A DNA stretch of 64,000 nt from Herbaspirillum sp. ST 5-3 (GTDB taxonomy: Bacteria; Pseudomonadota; Gammaproteobacteria; Burkholderiales; Burkholderiaceae_D). How positions within the stretch are numbered: position 1 is the first letter of the stretch; each line of letters starts with the position of its first letter. The stretch lies in assembly GCF_004804275.1 (NCBI RefSeq), contig NZ_STGI01000003.1:489068-553067 (forward strand), written 5' to 3'. The translations under genes and the position numbers were made by a program. Below, in pieces: positions 16,008 through 24,891 of the stretch. The notes under the pieces are model-generated. The model was not told the DNA's origin. It was given only the letters and a program-made list of their open reading frames with translations, and did not search any database.

Positions 16008-18359
16008 ATGAAAATCTCGAAACAACATCTTGGCGTGAGCCAAACTGCTATCGCGCTCGCGCTGCTCGCGGCCTTCGGCCCGGCACGCGCCGACGATGGC
16101 CAGAGCGTCGCTGAACTGACCACGCCCTCGAGCTTCGTCAGCGTCGGTGCGGGCGCCGTCAGCGGCGACAGCAAGGACCGCGCGCTGTTCGGCCAGTACA
16201 ACGGCATGCGCGATAACAGCGCCTACGGTTTGCTCAACTTCGACTATCTCAAGCGCGACGACGCGACCGGGACCTGGCTGCAATTCAATGGCAGTGATCT
16301 CGGACTCAGTACCCGCGAACTCGGCTTCCGCTACGACAAGCAAGGCGACTGGAAGGTCAAGGCGGGATACAGCGAACTGGAACGCATCTATCCGCGCACA
16401 ATCAATACCGGCATGACCGGTGTCGGGACCAGCACGCCCACGATCAACCGCCTGGCCACGCCGGGCAGCGGCACGGATGTCGACCTGAAGACGAAGCGCA
16501 AGAACGCCATGCTCGGCTTCGAAAAATGGGTCTCGCCTTCGCTGCAATTCGTTACCGAGTTCAAGAACGAGGACAAGGACGGCGCAAGGCTGTGGGGCAG
16601 GGGGTATGACTGCGCGGCCTACGTCTGCGGCAGTTCCACGACTGCAGCCATCAGTCAGGCCGCATTCGTGAAGAATGCGCTCCTGCTGGTCGCCGAGCCG
16701 ATCAACTCCAACACCAAGCAGATCGATGCAAAGCTCAATTTCCACGACGAGAAATTGATGCTGAGCGCGGGTTACTACGGTTCGTTCTACTCGAACTCGA
16801 ACGGCAGCCTGAATCCTGTGGTGCCGAACCTGTTCAACAACGGCCTCGGTCAACCCTTCCCGGGTTATCCGGCTGTCGGCACGAACATCATCGCGGGTGG
16901 CGGCACGAGCCTGCAAAACAACTTGCAATCGGCGATGGCTCTGCCTCCGGACAACCAGGCGCATCAGATCTACATTGATGGCAATTATGCGTTCACACCC
17001 AAGACCAAGGCGAACTTCAAGTATGCATACACGCATGCGACGCAGAACGCCAGCTTCGCCGGCGCGGGTCTGAGCGGTGCCCCGGCAGGCATGACCGACC
17101 TTGGCGGACGCGTTGATACCGTACTGGCACAAGTCGGGTTCACCACGCGCCCGATTGACAAGCTCTCCCTGCTTGCCAATGTTCGCTACGAGAACAAGGA
17201 CGACAAGACACCGAACGCCTTGTACAACGTAGAGGCGACAGCGGTAACGCCGGCCACCACCCCGGCCAGCTATACCAATGTCGGCGAGTTCTGGAACAAC
17301 AACCATGTGACGTCGACCAAGGTCAACGGCAAGCTGGAAGCCAGCTATCTGCTGCCGGCCAACTATCGTGCAACGATCGGCGCGGACTACGCCTCGGTCG
17401 AACGCGAGGTGCCGACGCCTGCCGGCGATGAAATCGTCGCCGGCCTGGGTGGCCTGCGCGCGAGAAACTCGGAAACGGGCTATCGCCTGGAACTGCGTCG
17501 CAACATGTCGGAAACGCTCAATGGCGCGATCGGCTATTCCAGCAGCAAGCGCGGTGGATCCGACTGGACCTCCCTGCAGACCAGTGCTGCAGCTGTGGCG
17601 GCAGGTGCCGGTTATGGTGCGACAGTGCCGGCATCCACGCTGGTGGGCCTGTCAGCGACGACGATCATGCCGATGAACATGGTGGATCTGGAGCGCGACA
17701 AGTGGAAGCTGTCCGCCGACTGGACCCCGAGCGAGCGTCTGACGGTGCAGGTCAGCCTGGAAGACGGCAAGGACAAGAACACGAATTTCTTCAACCCGGT
17801 GGCTGGTGGCAAGGGTTGGCGTGATTCGGACTTCAAGATGTACAGTCTTGATATGTCCTTCGCCCTGAGCGACAACTGGAAGCTCAACGGCTATGCATCC
17901 TACGGCGATCAGACTCTGCATATCAACCACAGCACGGGCTACATGCTGGCTCTCAATGACCGGAGCGATGCTTTCGGCCTGGGAGTGGACGGCAAGCTGA
18001 GCAGCAAGCTGCTGGTTGGTGCAAACCTGGCCTACCTCAGTGACATCAACAAGTACGGCATCGATGCTGCGCCGTCGGCAACGGGTGCGCCGGCGAGTGC
18101 AACCAACCTCGCGCAGGCTGCGATCGGCCTGCCGGACGTGACGTTCCGTACGACGACATTGAGCTTCTTCGGCAAGTACACGCTGCAGAAGAACGCGGAT
18201 ATCCGTCTCGACCTGATCCATCAACGTGCACGACTGGTTGAATGGACATGGGCCAGCAATGGCGTCCCGTTCACGTTCGCCGACAACACGACTGTCGGCG
18301 CCAAGCAGACGCAAAACGTCAGCTTCATCGGTGTGACCTACATCTACAAGTTCCAGTAA
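16008..18359 (+). CDS. mtrB: MtrB/PioB-family outer-membrane beta-barrel (module 4)
   Basis: A 783-residue barrel with signal peptide ending GPARADD, ending YIYKFQ. It is a close paralogue of the module 3 barrel; identity is highest in strands, with length differences falling in predicted surface loops, as expected if the loops face different partners or substrates. No CxxC at the N-terminus. The ATG follows AAAGGGCTAACATC. A dyad CTCCACCGG/CCGGTGGAG and then a terminator at 18450 follow. Confidence 0.93.
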   Translation: MKISKQHLGVSQTAIALALLAAFGPARADDGQSVAELTTPSSFVSVGAGAVSGDSKDRALFGQYNGMRDNSAYGLLNFDYLKRDDATGTWLQFNGSDLGLSTRELGFRYDKQGDWKVKAGYSELERIYPRTINTGMTGVGTSTPTINRLATPGSGTDVDLKTKRKNAMLGFEKWVSPSLQFVTEFKNEDKDGARLWGRGYDCAAYVCGSSTTAAISQAAFVKNALLLVAEPINSNTKQIDAKLNFHDEKLMLSAGYYGSFYSNSNGSLNPVVPNLFNNGLGQPFPGYPAVGTNIIAGGGTSLQNNLQSAMALPPDNQAHQIYIDGNYAFTPKTKANFKYAYTHATQNASFAGAGLSGAPAGMTDLGGRVDTVLAQVGFTTRPIDKLSLLANVRYENKDDKTPNALYNVEATAVTPATTPASYTNVGEFWNNNHVTSTKVNGKLEASYLLPANYRATIGADYASVEREVPTPAGDEIVAGLGGLRARNSETGYRLELRRNMSETLNGAIGYSSSKRGGSDWTSLQTSAAAVAAGAGYGATVPASTLVGLSATTIMPMNMVDLERDKWKLSADWTPSERLTVQVSLEDGKDKNTNFFNPVAGGKGWRDSDFKMYSLDMSFALSDNWKLNGYASYGDQTLHINHSTGYMLALNDRSDAFGLGVDGKLSSKLLVGANLAYLSDINKYGIDAAPSATGAPASATNLAQAAIGLPDVTFRTTTLSFFGKYTLQKNADIRLDLIHQRARLVEWTWASNGVPFTFADNTTVGAKQTQNVSFIGVTYIYKFQ

Positions 18360-18449
18360 GGTCTGGCACCCCGATATGACCCTCCACCGGACCAACGAGT
18401 ATGTCACTGGCAACCGGTGGAGTGTTCATGTGGACGGCCCTTGTTTTAT

Positions 18450-18473
18450 CGCCCCGCAAGGGGCGTTTCTTTT
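18450..18473 (+). terminator. Rho-independent terminator after module 4
   Basis: CGCCCC (18450-18455), loop GCAA, GGGGCG (18460-18465), then TTTCTTTT. It insulates module 4 from the promoter of the next gene. Confidence 0.85.
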
Positions 18474-18506
18474 GGCGCTCGCTGGTCATGCAGCCCCGTA
18501 TCCTGC

Positions 18507-18523
18507 CTGGCGCGAAAGTTGCA
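18507..18523 (+). promoter_or_regulatory. Sigma-54 type promoter for the CbcL-like gene
   Basis: CTGGCGCGAAAGTTGCA: GG (18509-18510), ten bases, GC (18521-18522). It is a near-consensus TGGCAC-N5-TTGCA with one mismatch. The predicted start near 18534 leaves a leader of about 47 bases to ATG 18581. Confidence 0.78.
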
Positions 18524-18580
18524 TTCTCGTAATACCGAATACACCGTAGTACCGAATAATTAAACACCCTCCTTAAGATC

Positions 18581-20626
18581 ATGACCAAATCGCTCGCTTA
18601 CCGAAACAGGACGGCTGTGCCGATCCGGAAGCTCAAGAACTGGGCGCTGACAGCGGTTATCTGCCTTGCCGGCGTCTTCACATTGGCACCTGCCTCGGCG
18701 GAAGACGCCAAGCCCGCGGCTGCCGCACCGACTGCGGAAAAGCTCGATAACGCAAGCTGCGAAGGCTGCCATGACGGGAAGAAGGGCAAGCTGGAAGCGC
18801 AGACCGCCGGCGGCGAGAAGCGCGCACTGAATGCGATCAATCCCGAGAAGTACGGCAAGGGCGTGCACTCGACCATGCAGTGCGTCGACTGCCATACCGA
18901 AATCACCGATGCCAAGGCGCAGCACCAGAAGTCCGCCACGGCCAAAAAACCGGACTGCATCTCCTGCCACGAAGCGCTATGGAACAAGGCCAAGAAGGAC
19001 GGCCTGGCCACGCAAAAGGCGCGTCTTGGCGCCGTGGTGGATAACATCGAGGCCTACAAGAAATCGCTGCACGCACGTCCCAACAAGGACGAGCCGGATC
19101 ATGCGAATGCGGCCTGCAACGACTGCCATGACGTCCATACTTTCGACGTGGCCCCCGAGGGCACCACGCGCCGCGCGGAAAACCGCCTGACCATCGCGGA
19201 GACCTGCGGTGCAAAATGCCACGAGGATCAACTCGAAGAGTACAAGGATTCCATTCATGGGAAGGAAGTTCTCGAAAAGAAGAATATCAAGGCTGCCGTC
19301 TGCTCCGACTGCCATACGACACATGCTGTCGCCAACACCTCGGCTGATCCGACCAAGCTGAAGATCACGGCGTCCTGCGGCAACTGCCATACCGACCGCT
19401 ACAAGTCCTACAAATCGACTTACCACGGTCAGGTGACGGCCCTGGGCTACGCCGAAACCGGCAAGTGCTTCGACTGCCACGGCAGCCATGGCATTCAGCC
19501 GAAGAAGAATCCGGACTCCAAGGTCAACGAGAAGAACCTGCTGAAGACCTGCAAGCAGTGCCACGCCGAGAAGAAGGGCCGTGCGGACGCAACAGCCGGC
19601 TTCGTCTCCTTCCAGCCGCACGGCACCGCAGGCGACTTCAAGACCTATCCGCAGATCTGGCTGGCCAAGAACTTCATGATCGGTCTGCTGGTCGGCACCT
19701 TTGCCTTCTTCTGGACCCACACGCTGCTCTGGTTCTACCGTGAATACAAGGAACGCAAGCAACGCAAACTGCGTCCGCATGTGAACGTGGAAGCGCTGCC
19801 TGAAGAATTGAAGGGCAAACACTACCAGCGCTTCACCGCGACCTGGCGTATCGCCCACCTGACATTCGCGCTGAGCCTGATGGCGCTGACCCTGACCGGC
19901 ATGCCGCTGTTCTTCCCGGACGCTGCATGGGCGCCGGTGATCATGAAGGCGCTGGGCGGCTACAAGGTTGCGGGCAGTATCCACCGCGTCTTTGCCACGA
20001 TCTTCGGCATCGTGTTCATCTGGCACGTCTTCTATGTCGGCATCAAGTTGGCGAAGAACTGGAAGAAGTTCAAGATCTTCGGACCGGATTCGCTGATCCC
20101 GGGCCTGCAGGACCTGACCGATATCATCGCCATGTTCAAGTGGTTCTTCGGCCTGGCACCGCGTCCGGTGTTCGATCGCTGGACCTACTGGGAGAAGTTC
20201 GACTACTGGGCACCGTTCTGGGGTGTCACGATCATCGGCGTATCCGGCCTGATGATGTGGTTCCCGCACGTGACTGCGAGCTACCTGCCGGGCTGGGTGT
20301 TCAACGTGGCGATGATCTTCCACGGCGAAGAAGCGATCCTGGCAGTGGTGTTCCTGTTCACCGTCCACTTCTTCAACAACCACTTCCGTCCGGACAAGTT
20401 CCCGCTGGATACCGTGATGTTCACCGGCACCTTCCCGTTGGAAGAGTTCCGCCACGAGCACCGGGTCGAGTATGATCGTCTGGTGCGCACGGGAGAACTG
20501 AAGAAGTACCTGGTGGATGCGCCGTCGCAACCGATGACCCTGGGCGCCAAGATACTTGGCTTCACCCTGATCGTCGTCGGCCTGAGCCTGCTCGCGATGG
20601 TGGTGAACGGATTCCTGGGACATTGA
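18581..20626 (+). CDS. CbcL-like fusion: nine-haem periplasmic cytochrome c plus membrane cytochrome b
   Basis: Candidate inner-membrane quinone:cytochrome oxidoreductase, 681 residues. After a signal/anchor segment (about 15-40) the periplasmic half has eight CxxCH motifs (CEGCH, CVDCH, CISCH, CNDCH, CSDCH, CGNCH, CFDCH, CKQCH) and one CX3CH (CGAKCH, about residue 207), i.e. nine potential c-haems. The C-terminal half (about 360-681) has six hydrophobic helices with His residues in WRIAHLTF, SIHRVF, FIWHVF and FTVHFFNNHF, as in FdnI/HydC-type dihaem b subunits. This exact architecture is that of Geobacter CbcL, which feeds electrons from menaquinol to periplasmic cytochromes. No CymA/NapC-type gene is in the window, so this is the obvious quinone link. 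A monoheme cytochrome follows. Confidence 0.85.
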   Translation: MTKSLAYRNRTAVPIRKLKNWALTAVICLAGVFTLAPASAEDAKPAAAAPTAEKLDNASCEGCHDGKKGKLEAQTAGGEKRALNAINPEKYGKGVHSTMQCVDCHTEITDAKAQHQKSATAKKPDCISCHEALWNKAKKDGLATQKARLGAVVDNIEAYKKSLHARPNKDEPDHANAACNDCHDVHTFDVAPEGTTRRAENRLTIAETCGAKCHEDQLEEYKDSIHGKEVLEKKNIKAAVCSDCHTTHAVANTSADPTKLKITASCGNCHTDRYKSYKSTYHGQVTALGYAETGKCFDCHGSHGIQPKKNPDSKVNEKNLLKTCKQCHAEKKGRADATAGFVSFQPHGTAGDFKTYPQIWLAKNFMIGLLVGTFAFFWTHTLLWFYREYKERKQRKLRPHVNVEALPEELKGKHYQRFTATWRIAHLTFALSLMALTLTGMPLFFPDAAWAPVIMKALGGYKVAGSIHRVFATIFGIVFIWHVFYVGIKLAKNWKKFKIFGPDSLIPGLQDLTDIIAMFKWFFGLAPRPVFDRWTYWEKFDYWAPFWGVTIIGVSGLMMWFPHVTASYLPGWVFNVAMIFHGEEAILAVVFLFTVHFFNNHFRPDKFPLDTVMFTGTFPLEEFRHEHRVEYDRLVRTGELKKYLVDAPSQPMTLGAKILGFTLIVVGLSLLAMVVNGFLGH

Positions 20627-20709
20627 ACTTGTTAACCCGGGGCGCCCGTCCCCCGGTTGTAAATCAGGCGGAAGTAAAACTGGTATTTCATTTTTTAGAG
20701 AGAGGCATC

Positions 20710-21063
20710 ATGAAACTCAACACCATCACCAGCAAGCTGTTGGGAATGGCCGCCGCTGCGGTGGTCCTGTCCGTTTCGACGCACGCCTTCGCCGCCATGA
20801 GCGACTCCGACGTCGAACCGTATCTGAAGAAGCAAGGCTGCTTCAAGTGTCACGCTGTGGACAAGACGAAGAAGGGGCCGTCGTACAAGAAGATCGCCGC
20901 GGATCTCAAGGCCAAGCCGGACGGCGAAGCCAAGATCATCAAAAACATCACCACCGGCCCGAAGGTCAAGCTTGAAGACGGTACCGAGGAAGAGCACAAG
21001 ATCATCGAGACCAAGGACCAGGGCGATCTGAAGGCCATCGCGAAATGGGTTCTTTCGCACTAA
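20710..21063 (+). CDS. Small monoheme class I cytochrome c
   Basis: A 117-residue exported cytochrome with signal peptide ending HAFAA, CFKCH near residue 47 and the block KKGPSYKKIAADL, paralogous to the products at 4008 and 8781. ATG 20710 is preceded by AGAGAGAGG. It follows the CbcL-like gene by 83 bases with no terminator between, so it is probably its periplasmic partner. A clear terminator lies at 21146. Confidence 0.87.
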   Translation: MKLNTITSKLLGMAAAAVVLSVSTHAFAAMSDSDVEPYLKKQGCFKCHAVDKTKKGPSYKKIAADLKAKPDGEAKIIKNITTGPKVKLEDGTEEEHKIIETKDQGDLKAIAKWVLSH

Positions 21064-21145
21064 GCGAGGGAACGGCAGGATTACAGGGCTAATACCCAGA
21101 AGGTCATCCTGACCCGTTGATGCAACCGCGATGCGAATCGCGTTG

Positions 21146-21169
21146 GGGCTGGCAGTGCCAGCCCTTTTT
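21146..21169 (+). terminator. Rho-independent terminator closing the CbcL-like operon
   Basis: GGGCTGGC (21146-21153) and GCCAGCCC (21157-21164) form a perfect stem followed by five T. It marks the right end of the first electron-transfer block. Confidence 0.9.
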
Positions 21170-21192
21170 CATTCCGGCGAAGAAAGGGGCGC

Positions 21193-22167
21193 TTACTCCT
21201 TGCGCAGAAAACGGCGCCTGACCGGGGCGCGGGCGGGCAAGGATGTCGCGTTGGCCGACACAGGCAGGCCGAGCGAATGCATGAATTGCTCGACCTCGCT
21301 GGTATAGGCACCGGGCAGCCCCAGTTCTTCATTGATCTGCCGATGCGACAGGTCTTGTTCGAGCACGGATGCGCGCACGCCGAGCCGCTCCTCTGCGGAG
21401 ACGAACTGCCTCGCCTGCGGGCAGGAATCAGTGCGCCGGCTCGAGCACACGGCCAGCAGCGGAACCGCTGTCGACGATAGCGCGTGGAAGGGCGACACGA
21501 ATTTCCAGTAGGACGGGTCGCTGCCGAAGGCCTGGTCGTACAGGCGCATATGCCTTCCCTGCATGATCCGCACCACGTCCAGCGCGGCGCTGTCGAGCGC
21601 AATCGTGCCCAGCCAGGGCTTCGCGCCCTGGCGGAATGCGCGCGAGGGATCGGCGGAGAGCAGGGCGACCAGGTGCGCGCCGGCCGAATGCCCCATGAGC
21701 AGGAAAGCGGACGGATCGGCGCCCCAGCTTGCCGCCTGGGCTTGTGCGGAGGCCAGGGCCTTTGCCACGTCATCGGCCTGTTGTGCTGGTTCGGCCTGCG
21801 GCAGCATCCGGTAGTTGACCGAAATGAAGATGAAGCCGTTTGCCGTCCATCGTGCGAGCTTGTTTTCGACTACCGAACGCATCGCCTTGTCGCCGCGCCG
21901 CCACCCGCCGCCGTGGACCATGACGATGACCGGGGCGTTTTTCGCTTGCGCCGGAATGTAGACATCCATGCGCTGCAGGCGGTCGTCGCCATAGGGGACA
22001 TCACGACGCAGCGTGACGCCGGCCGGAAGACGCGTCGCGGCGCCGGACGTGTCGTCGTCCTGCAGTTCAACGGCGCGGCGCTCCATCAGCCGGCCCGCAT
22101 GGGCAGCGGGCAGTGCACAGCTCAGTGAAAGCAGGGCGATGCAAAATGATGTTCTCATGGGGATCAT
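21193..22167 (-). CDS. Exported alpha/beta-hydrolase (carboxylesterase)
   Basis: A protein of about 324 residues with a signal peptide (MRTSFC...AAHA). It has the oxyanion-hole motif HGGGW and the nucleophile elbow GHSAGAH of the esterase/lipase (BD-FAE, hormone-sensitive-lipase-like) family, followed by a C-terminal extension ending in basic residues. The substrate is unknown. The start is uncertain: ATG 22167 or ATG 22158, neither with a strong ribosome site. It faces away from the electron-transfer operons and shows no functional link to them. Confidence 0.82.
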   Translation of the reverse strand: MIPMRTSFCIALLSLSCALPAAHAGRLMERRAVELQDDDTSGAATRLPAGVTLRRDVPYGDDRLQRMDVYIPAQAKNAPVIVMVHGGGWRRGDKAMRSVVENKLARWTANGFIFISVNYRMLPQAEPAQQADDVAKALASAQAQAASWGADPSAFLLMGHSAGAHLVALLSADPSRAFRQGAKPWLGTIALDSAALDVVRIMQGRHMRLYDQAFGSDPSYWKFVSPFHALSSTAVPLLAVCSSRRTDSCPQARQFVSAEERLGVRASVLEQDLSHRQINEELGLPGAYTSEVEQFMHSLGLPVSANATSLPARAPVRRRFLRKE

Positions 22168-22269
22168 GATGGAATTAGTCAGAAAAATTGTTTCGGGGGA
22201 ATGCCGGCCCGTCCTGTGCGCCGGCGTCTGCAACCGGCACTCATTGTATCCTTCCGCCGGAGGCTGGCC

Positions 22270-24801
22270 TCAAGACGCAAAGAACCTGCGCTTCACCGCC
22301 TCGGTGCAGAGAATATAGCCGAGCACGATCGCCATTGCCGTCAGCGCCATTGGCCAGGATAGCGGTACAAAGCCGAACACGTGCGCGACGTATGGAATAT
22401 AGGGGATGCAGAAGGCCAGTGCGCCCACCAGCGCTGTCGTCGCCAGCAACAGGCGGGAAGGTCGGCTGCGCCACGCGGGCTTGGCGGTGCGCAGTACCAG
22501 CACCACCACCAGCTCGGTCAGCAGGGAGACGACGAACCAGGCGGTCTGGAAGGTGCCCACGTCGGCGTGAAAGACCTTGATGAGCGTGGCGAAAGTGAGC
22601 AGGTCGAACGCCGAGCTGACGAGGCCGAACACGATCATGAACTGCCGCACCTCGCGCAGGTTCCAGCGGCGCGCATGTTCTACGCGTTCGCGATCCACCT
22701 TGTCTGTAGAGATGGCGATCGAGGGGATGTCCGAGAGGAAATTATTGAGCAGGATTTGCTTGGCGCTGAGCGGCAGGAAATCGAGCACCGACGTGGCGAA
22801 TGCCATGCTCATCATGTTGCCGAAGTTGGCGCTGGTCGTGACGCAGATGTACTTGAGCGTGTTGGCGAAGGTGCGCCGGCCCTCCCTGACGCCGTTGCAC
22901 AGCACGTCAAGGTCAGGCCGCAGCAGGATCACGTCGGCCGCCTCGCGCGCCACGTCGACCGCCTTGTCCACGGAAATGCCGACGTCGGCGATATGCAGCG
23001 GCGGGCCGTCGTTGATGCCGTCGCCGATATAGCCGACTACATGGCCGGCGCGCTGCAGCGTGCGCACGATATGCTCCTTTTGCTGCGGATCGACTTCGGC
23101 GAACAGATCGGTGCGCTCGGCCCGATAGCGCAAGGATTCCTCGTTCAGCCGCGACATTTCCGCGCCGGTGAGCATCGACTCGCATTCCAGCCCGAGACCT
23201 TCCGCGACATGGGCGGCGACGTAACGGTTGTCGCCGGTGATGATCTTGACCCGGATGCCGAGTGCCGCCAGGTCATGCAGGGTTTTGCCGGCGCCGGTCT
23301 TGAGCGGATCGAAGAAGAGCAGGAAGCCGGCGAATGCCATGGCGCTTTCGTCTTCATGGACGTAGTCGGCCTTGGGCTCCGCATGCCGGGTCGCCACGGC
23401 AAGCACGCGGAAACCTTTCCGTCCCTTGCATTCGTAGTAGTCCTGCAGCTTGCGACGGGCTTCGTCGTCCAGCGGGCGTTCGCCATTTGTTGACGCGAGC
23501 GCGGTGCAGAGTTCGAGCACGTTGCTGAACGCGCCCTTGGTGATGATCAGATGGCGGTCCTGCGACGCCGGTTCCTGGACCACGATGGTCAGCCGGCGTC
23601 GGATGAAGTCATAGGGAATTTCATCGATTTTGCGCAGGCCGTCGGTGCTCATCTTTTCCTTCTCGCCCGCGGCGATCAGCGCTGCATCGAGCGGGTTTTC
23701 GATGCCGGTCTCGAAGGCAGCGTTGAGATAGGCCAGCCATCGCACCGAGGATGAAGTGTTGCCATCGGGATCGACCGCGTCATTGAGTTCGATCACACCT
23801 TCGGTCAGTGTGCCGGTCTTGTCGGTGCAGAGGACATCCATGCTTCCCAGGTTCTCGATGGCTTCGGGCCGGCGGATGATGACGCCGCGCCGTGCCATGG
23901 CGCGCGCGCCATGCGACAACGTGACGCTCACGATGGCGGGAAGCAGCTCGGGAGAGAGCCCGACCGCCAGCGCGACGGCAAACAGCAGCGACTCGATGGC
24001 GGGACGATGGAACAGTTGATTTACCGCCAGCACGAAGATGACCGTGATCAGCATGACGCGCAGCAGCAGGTAGCCGAATTGCCGCACGCCGCGCGTGAAT
24101 TCGGTCTCCGGGGCGCTCGACTTGAGACTGGCGGCGATGGCGCCGAGCGCTGTCCTGCGCCCGATTTCGACCACCAGCACGGTTGCCGTGCCGCTGCGCA
24201 CCGACGTGCCGGAATAGACGCAGTTGGTGCGCTCGGCGATAGGCGTATCCGCTGCAAGCTCGCCGGCCTGCTTCTGGACCGGGAAAGGTTCGCCGGTCAG
24301 GCTGGCTTCTGTCACCAGAAAATCGGTGGCGTCGATCACCACTCCATCGGCGGGAACGAGGTTGCCGGCCGACAGCCGGATGATGTCGCCCGGCACCAGT
24401 TCGCTGGCCAGCAAGGCTTGCAGCTTGCCATCGCGGAAAACCCTCGTGGTCAGCGCGAGGCTGCGGCGCAGGCGGGCGACAGCGCGCGAGGCGCGGTATT
24501 CCTGCGAGAATCCGAGCAGGACGCTGCCCAGGACGATGACGAGGATGATGATGGCGTTGGTCCAGTCCTGCAGCACCAGCGAAACAACTGCGCCAAACAC
24601 GAGGATGAGGACGAGCGGACTTGCAAGCTGGCGCAGCAACAGTGACAGCGCGAGCAATTCCTCATCGGCTTCCACAGCATTGGGACCATGCCGCATTGCG
24701 CGGATGTGTGCCTGCTCGCTGGACAGCCCTTCGATACGGGTATCCAGAAGCCGTATCAAGGCGGCAAGGCTGGTGCTCCAGTACGGATCGCTTGTTGCCA
24801 T
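22270..24801 (-). CDS. mgtA: P-type ATPase, magnesium-transporting MgtA/MgtB type
   Basis: Inner-membrane cation pump of about 843 residues. Seen in order: N-terminal cytoplasmic domain, two helices, the actuator loop with VTEASLTGEPFPV, the phosphorylation motif DKTGTLTEG near residue 330, the nucleotide domain, the hinge GDGINDGPPL, and a C-terminal bundle of six helices. Length and motif context (LPEL-type SPELLPAIVSVTL helix) fit the IIIB Mg2+-importing group better than Ca2+ pumps. ATG 24801 is preferred over GTG 24810. A specialised metal role cannot be excluded. No Mg-sensing leader was recognised upstream. Confidence 0.85.
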   Translation of the reverse strand: MATSDPYWSTSLAALIRLLDTRIEGLSSEQAHIRAMRHGPNAVEADEELLALSLLLRQLASPLVLILVFGAVVSLVLQDWTNAIIILVIVLGSVLLGFSQEYRASRAVARLRRSLALTTRVFRDGKLQALLASELVPGDIIRLSAGNLVPADGVVIDATDFLVTEASLTGEPFPVQKQAGELAADTPIAERTNCVYSGTSVRSGTATVLVVEIGRRTALGAIAASLKSSAPETEFTRGVRQFGYLLLRVMLITVIFVLAVNQLFHRPAIESLLFAVALAVGLSPELLPAIVSVTLSHGARAMARRGVIIRRPEAIENLGSMDVLCTDKTGTLTEGVIELNDAVDPDGNTSSSVRWLAYLNAAFETGIENPLDAALIAAGEKEKMSTDGLRKIDEIPYDFIRRRLTIVVQEPASQDRHLIITKGAFSNVLELCTALASTNGERPLDDEARRKLQDYYECKGRKGFRVLAVATRHAEPKADYVHEDESAMAFAGFLLFFDPLKTGAGKTLHDLAALGIRVKIITGDNRYVAAHVAEGLGLECESMLTGAEMSRLNEESLRYRAERTDLFAEVDPQQKEHIVRTLQRAGHVVGYIGDGINDGPPLHIADVGISVDKAVDVAREAADVILLRPDLDVLCNGVREGRRTFANTLKYICVTTSANFGNMMSMAFATSVLDFLPLSAKQILLNNFLSDIPSIAISTDKVDRERVEHARRWNLREVRQFMIVFGLVSSAFDLLTFATLIKVFHADVGTFQTAWFVVSLLTELVVVLVLRTAKPAWRSRPSRLLLATTALVGALAFCIPYIPYVAHVFGFVPLSWPMALTAMAIVLGYILCTEAVKRRFFAS

Positions 24802-24891
24802 CGTACGCACCGTCGAAGTGGGGGAGAGAGTCCATTATAGACCCGACGGGCAGCGTCTTTGAACAGGATGAAGTGATCTTTCCCCGAGGGC

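Noticed and set aside
14838..17306. Very long open frame on the minus strand across module 4
   Set aside because: It lies antisense to the decaheme and barrel genes, where GC-rich codon use opens shadow frames. It has no start context, signal peptide or known motif. The same holds for 290-2038 and 62407-63798.
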